Shown here: positions 61,922 to 64,000 of the stretch, piece after piece
Position numbering within the stretch: the stretch's first letter is position 1
How the letters are laid out: every line of letters begins with the position of its first letter
NCBI RefSeq assembly: GCF_048323655.1
Contig: NZ_JBLUWW010000001.1
Location: 496,001 to 560,000, forward strand
DNA: 64,000 bases
DNA from: Salinimicrobium soli
GTDB taxonomy: Bacteria > Bacteroidota > Bacteroidia > Flavobacteriales > Flavobacteriaceae
Reading direction: 5' to 3'
Made by a program: the position numbers and the translations under genes
The notes under the pieces: model-generated
What the model was told of the DNA's origin: nothing
Seen by the model: only the letters and a program-made list of their open reading frames with translations
Databases searched by the model: none

Positions 61922-63135
61922 GAAAAATGTCATTTTTAAAGCCCCTCCTGGCTGGTTTGTTCCTTCTTCTTAGTGTTACTTCCTTCGCCCAGGACAGGGA
62001 GGAATTGGAACAGCGCCGGCTCGAACTTCAGCAGGAGATCAAAAGGATTAATAACCTGCGTACCACCAACCTGAAAAAAGAGAAGTCCATACTTACCCAG
62101 GTAGAAGACCTGGATCAACAGATAAGGACTACTGAAAACCTTATTCGAGTGACCAATCAGCAGGCCAATCTGTTGACCAGGGAAATTCGGTCCAATCAGA
62201 ATAAAATAGGACAAATGCGAAAGGAACTGGAAGAGCTAAAGGATGATTATGCCCGTATGGTTCGCAAATCCTATAAAAGTAAATCCCAGCAAAGTCGTAT
62301 CATGTTCCTTTTGTCTGCGGAAAGTTTTCTGCAGGCATACAAAAGGCTGCAGTACATGAAGCAGTATGCTAATTACCGGCATGATCAGGGAGAGGAGATC
62401 AAGGAGCGCACGGTGGAACTTCAGCAGTTAAATGCCGGTCTTGCCGAACAGAAAAAGACCAAAGACAAGTTGATCGCCGAAAACCGTAAGACAAGGGCTG
62501 AACTTGAACAGAACAAAAAATCCCAGCAGGGATTGATCGCTACCATTCGGAAGAAAGAAGGACAATATGCTGCTGAACTGAGAAAGAAGCAACAGGAGGT
62601 GAACGCAATTGATAAGGCGATCGAAAAGATCATTGCTGATGCTATTGCGGCCAACAATAAGAATACGGGTTCTACTTCCCGCGAGGTTTTTGAACTGACT
62701 CCTGAAGCTAAAGTGTTGGCGGCTAATTTTGCTGCTAACAAAGGAAAATTACCATGGCCTGTAAAGTCGGGAGTGGTTTCCATGCATTTTGGAACACAGC
62801 CTCACCCGGTGGTAAAATCAATTACCATCAATAGTAATGGAGTGCGAATAGATACGGAAGACGGAGGTAAGGCCAAAGCCATATTTGGAGGAACAGTGAG
62901 TGAGGTACAGGCTGTAAAAGGAGCCAACAAGGCTGTAATGGTAAGGCACGGAGATTATATAACCATCTACAATAACCTGGAAAAGATCTATGTGCGTAAA
63001 GGCGATGAGGTGGCCATTGGGCAGGAACTAGGAGAGGTCGCTACCAGTAGCACCACAGGCAAGACCACATTGCACTTTCTGCTCTATCAGAACTCCACGA
63101 AATTGAATCCGGAGGAATGGATTTATAAAATGTAA
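61918..63135 (+). CDS. Murein hydrolase activator EnvC family protein
   Basis: 405 residues: signal peptide (SFLKPLLAGLFLLLSVTSFAQ), a long coiled coil (about 25-250) and a C-terminal LytM domain. Catalytic zinc residues are degenerate: the H-x-x-x-D position reads NGVRID and the HLH motif reads TLHFLL. It therefore should not cut peptidoglycan itself but activate amidases, as EnvC does in division. In this window the neighbouring M23 peptidase at 27.6 kb keeps its zinc site, a clear contrast. Confidence 0.92.
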   Translation: MRKMSFLKPLLAGLFLLLSVTSFAQDREELEQRRLELQQEIKRINNLRTTNLKKEKSILTQVEDLDQQIRTTENLIRVTNQQANLLTREIRSNQNKIGQMRKELEELKDDYARMVRKSYKSKSQQSRIMFLLSAESFLQAYKRLQYMKQYANYRHDQGEEIKERTVELQQLNAGLAEQKKTKDKLIAENRKTRAELEQNKKSQQGLIATIRKKEGQYAAELRKKQQEVNAIDKAIEKIIADAIAANNKNTGSTSREVFELTPEAKVLAANFAANKGKLPWPVKSGVVSMHFGTQPHPVVKSITINSNGVRIDTEDGGKAKAIFGGTVSEVQAVKGANKAVMVRHGDYITIYNNLEKIYVRKGDEVAIGQELGEVATSSTTGKTTLHFLLYQNSTKLNPEEWIYKM

Positions 63136-63144
63136 ATCGGAATT

Positions 63145-63660
63145 TTATTTTTCGGTAAACAAGGCTTTAAGCTCGGTGGCATCACCGGGCTTCATTTTTC
63201 CTGCTAATACCAAACTCAGTTGCTTGCGACGTAATGCGGCTGCAAAACGGGCTTTTTCAAGATCAGTTTTTGGTTCCAGAGGCGGAATTTGTACCGGCGT
63301 ACCGGTTTCATCTACTGCTACAAAAGTGTAAATAGCCTCGTTTGCCTTGCTTCTGTGGCCACTTTCCCTGTCTTCCACCCATACATCTATGTAGATCTCC
63401 ATAGAGGTCTTAAAAGCTCTGGAAACGGCTGCTTCCACGGTGACCACGCTTCCTAAAGGCACGGCCTTGTTAAAAGCAACGTGGTTAACCGAAGCGGTCA
63501 CTACAATTCTTCGGCTGTGACGTCTGGCAGCAATACTTGCAGCCCTGTCCATACGGGCCAGTAATTCCCCTCCAAAAAGGTTATTTAAAGGATTTGTTTC
63601 GCTGGGCAATACCAGGTCAGTCATTATAGTACGTGATTCTTCCGGACTTTTTGCTTGCAT
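63145..63660 (-). CDS. Acyl-CoA thioesterase (hotdog fold, YciA/BACH-like)
   Basis: 171 residues of the cytosolic acyl-CoA thioesterase family: TDLVLPSETNPLNNLFGGELLARMDRAASIAARRHS is the hotdog active-site helix region with Asn/Asp, followed by RIVVTASVNHVAFNKAVPLGSVVTVEAAV. It hydrolyses long-chain acyl-CoA; the specific chain length is unknown. Convergent with EnvC, with stops ten bases apart. Confidence 0.92.
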   Translation of the reverse strand: MQAKSPEESRTIMTDLVLPSETNPLNNLFGGELLARMDRAASIAARRHSRRIVVTASVNHVAFNKAVPLGSVVTVEAAVSRAFKTSMEIYIDVWVEDRESGHRSKANEAIYTFVAVDETGTPVQIPPLEPKTDLEKARFAAALRRKQLSLVLAGKMKPGDATELKALFTEK

Positions 63661-63676
63661 GTAGCTAATTTTCGGG

Positions 63677-63684
63677 CAAAGGTA
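63677..63684 (-). promoter_or_regulatory. -7 element for the thioesterase gene
   Basis: TACCTTTG on the minus strand, a perfect TAnnTTTG; leader about 13 bases. Confidence 0.63.
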
Positions 63685-63757
63685 AGGTGCTTTAATAAAC
63701 CACCTACGTTAATGGTATATTAAAAAGTTATTTCAGAAAAAGTTCTGTTGATAGAGT

Positions 63758-64000
63758 TTACAGCTCCTGAACCAGTAGCCAGGCTCCGGGATTGGAGTTT
63801 CTTTTCACCTGATTCAGTGCGTTGATGGCATCTCTTCGGGTCTCATGACTGCTGTATAGCACCTGATGAAGTCCGAAGCGGTTTGCGCCGATCTTTCGGG
63901 CTTTGTAACCTTCAGCTTTTAACTGCTCCACTTTTTTGTCAGCGTTCTCTTCCATTCTGAAAGCGCCGGCTACCACGTGATAATTCCCGACTTGCTTGGA
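63758..64000 (-). CDS. SPOR domain-containing protein (5' part outside window)
   Basis: Only the C-terminal ~80 residues are present. The frame is open to the right edge, with the last eight codons SKQVGNYH before VVAGAF. The visible part is a SPOR domain (VVAGAFRMEENADKKVEQLKAEGYKARKIG, HETRRDAINALNQVK), which binds denuded glycan strands at the division septum. The GTG at 63974-63976 is internal, not a start. The full gene runs from beyond base 64000. Confidence 0.85.
   Translation of the reverse strand, partial: SKQVGNYHVVAGAFRMEENADKKVEQLKAEGYKARKIGANRFGLHQVLYSSHETRRDAINALNQVKRNSNPGAWLLVQEL

Overview
The window is a gene-dense, moderately AT-rich chromosome segment from a member of the Bacteroidota, most likely a marine Flavobacteriaceae (Gramella/Christiangramia, Salinimicrobium or Salegentibacter-like). 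Evidence: at least fourteen genes are preceded by a perfect TAnnTTTG -7 promoter element, which is typical of the phylum. Shine-Dalgarno sequences are weak. Many proteins belong to Bacteroidota-restricted families (DUF4175, DUF4837, DUF4254, DUF4292, DUF5687, the gliding lipoprotein SprE/PorW). GlnRS is present, and the ATP synthase cluster lacks atpD and atpC. I see no phage, integrase, transposase, CRISPR array or rRNA; nearly everything is core genome.

Layout. 0-6.9 kb: end of an S41 peptidase, an ElaA-like acetyltransferase, rpiB, a 0.5 kb AT-rich gap, a DUF2007 protein with a 49-residue membrane microprotein, RNase R overlapping a GIN-domain protein, and a LysE-type exporter. 6.9-7.7 kb: three copies of a ~150 bp inverted-ended repeat, a duplicated terminator plus tRNA 3' fragment, and tRNA-Cys(GCA). 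7.7-17.8 kb: folB, glnS, a YtxH/holin-like stress operon, an SPFH protein, a beta-barrel protein, gltX, and a giant coiled-coil DUF4175 protein. 17.8-31.7 kb: ybeY and mnmG with parS-like palindromes on both sides of mnmG, a methyltransferase, a Skp-like lipoprotein, holB, pgk, a LysM lytic transglycosylase, tatA, an M23 peptidase, a GH3-family enzyme and an uncharacterised protein whose C-terminal half looks like a nucleosidase.

31.7-38.9 kb: dTDP-L-rhamnose synthesis (rfbBACD), a YgaP-SRPBCC fusion, a UDP-glucuronate decarboxylase-like SDR, a GT2 glycosyltransferase and a CapK-like adenylate-forming enzyme. 39-46.6 kb: purD, membrane proteins, DUF4254 plus GT9 (LPS type), a PaaE-like reductase and an ABC exporter. 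46.6-56 kb: a TonB-domain protein, then a tightly packed run sprE - bactofilin - atpZ - small membrane protein - atpB-E-F-H-A-G. 56-64 kb: a flippase, dut, a sugar nucleotidyltransferase, a TPR protein, a LolB-like DUF4292 lipoprotein, EnvC, a thioesterase and the C-terminal end of a SPOR-domain protein.

Functionally the segment mixes translation and tRNA biology, cell-envelope construction (peptidoglycan hydrolases, rhamnose, polysaccharide export, lipoproteins) and energy conversion. The points most worth a second look are: the nucleosidase-like protein translated next to a GH3 acyl-adenylating enzyme in the rhamnose operon; the paired parS-like sites around mnmG; the fusion of a gliding-motility/bactofilin cluster to the ATP synthase operon; and the rearranged repeat/tRNA-Cys locus.
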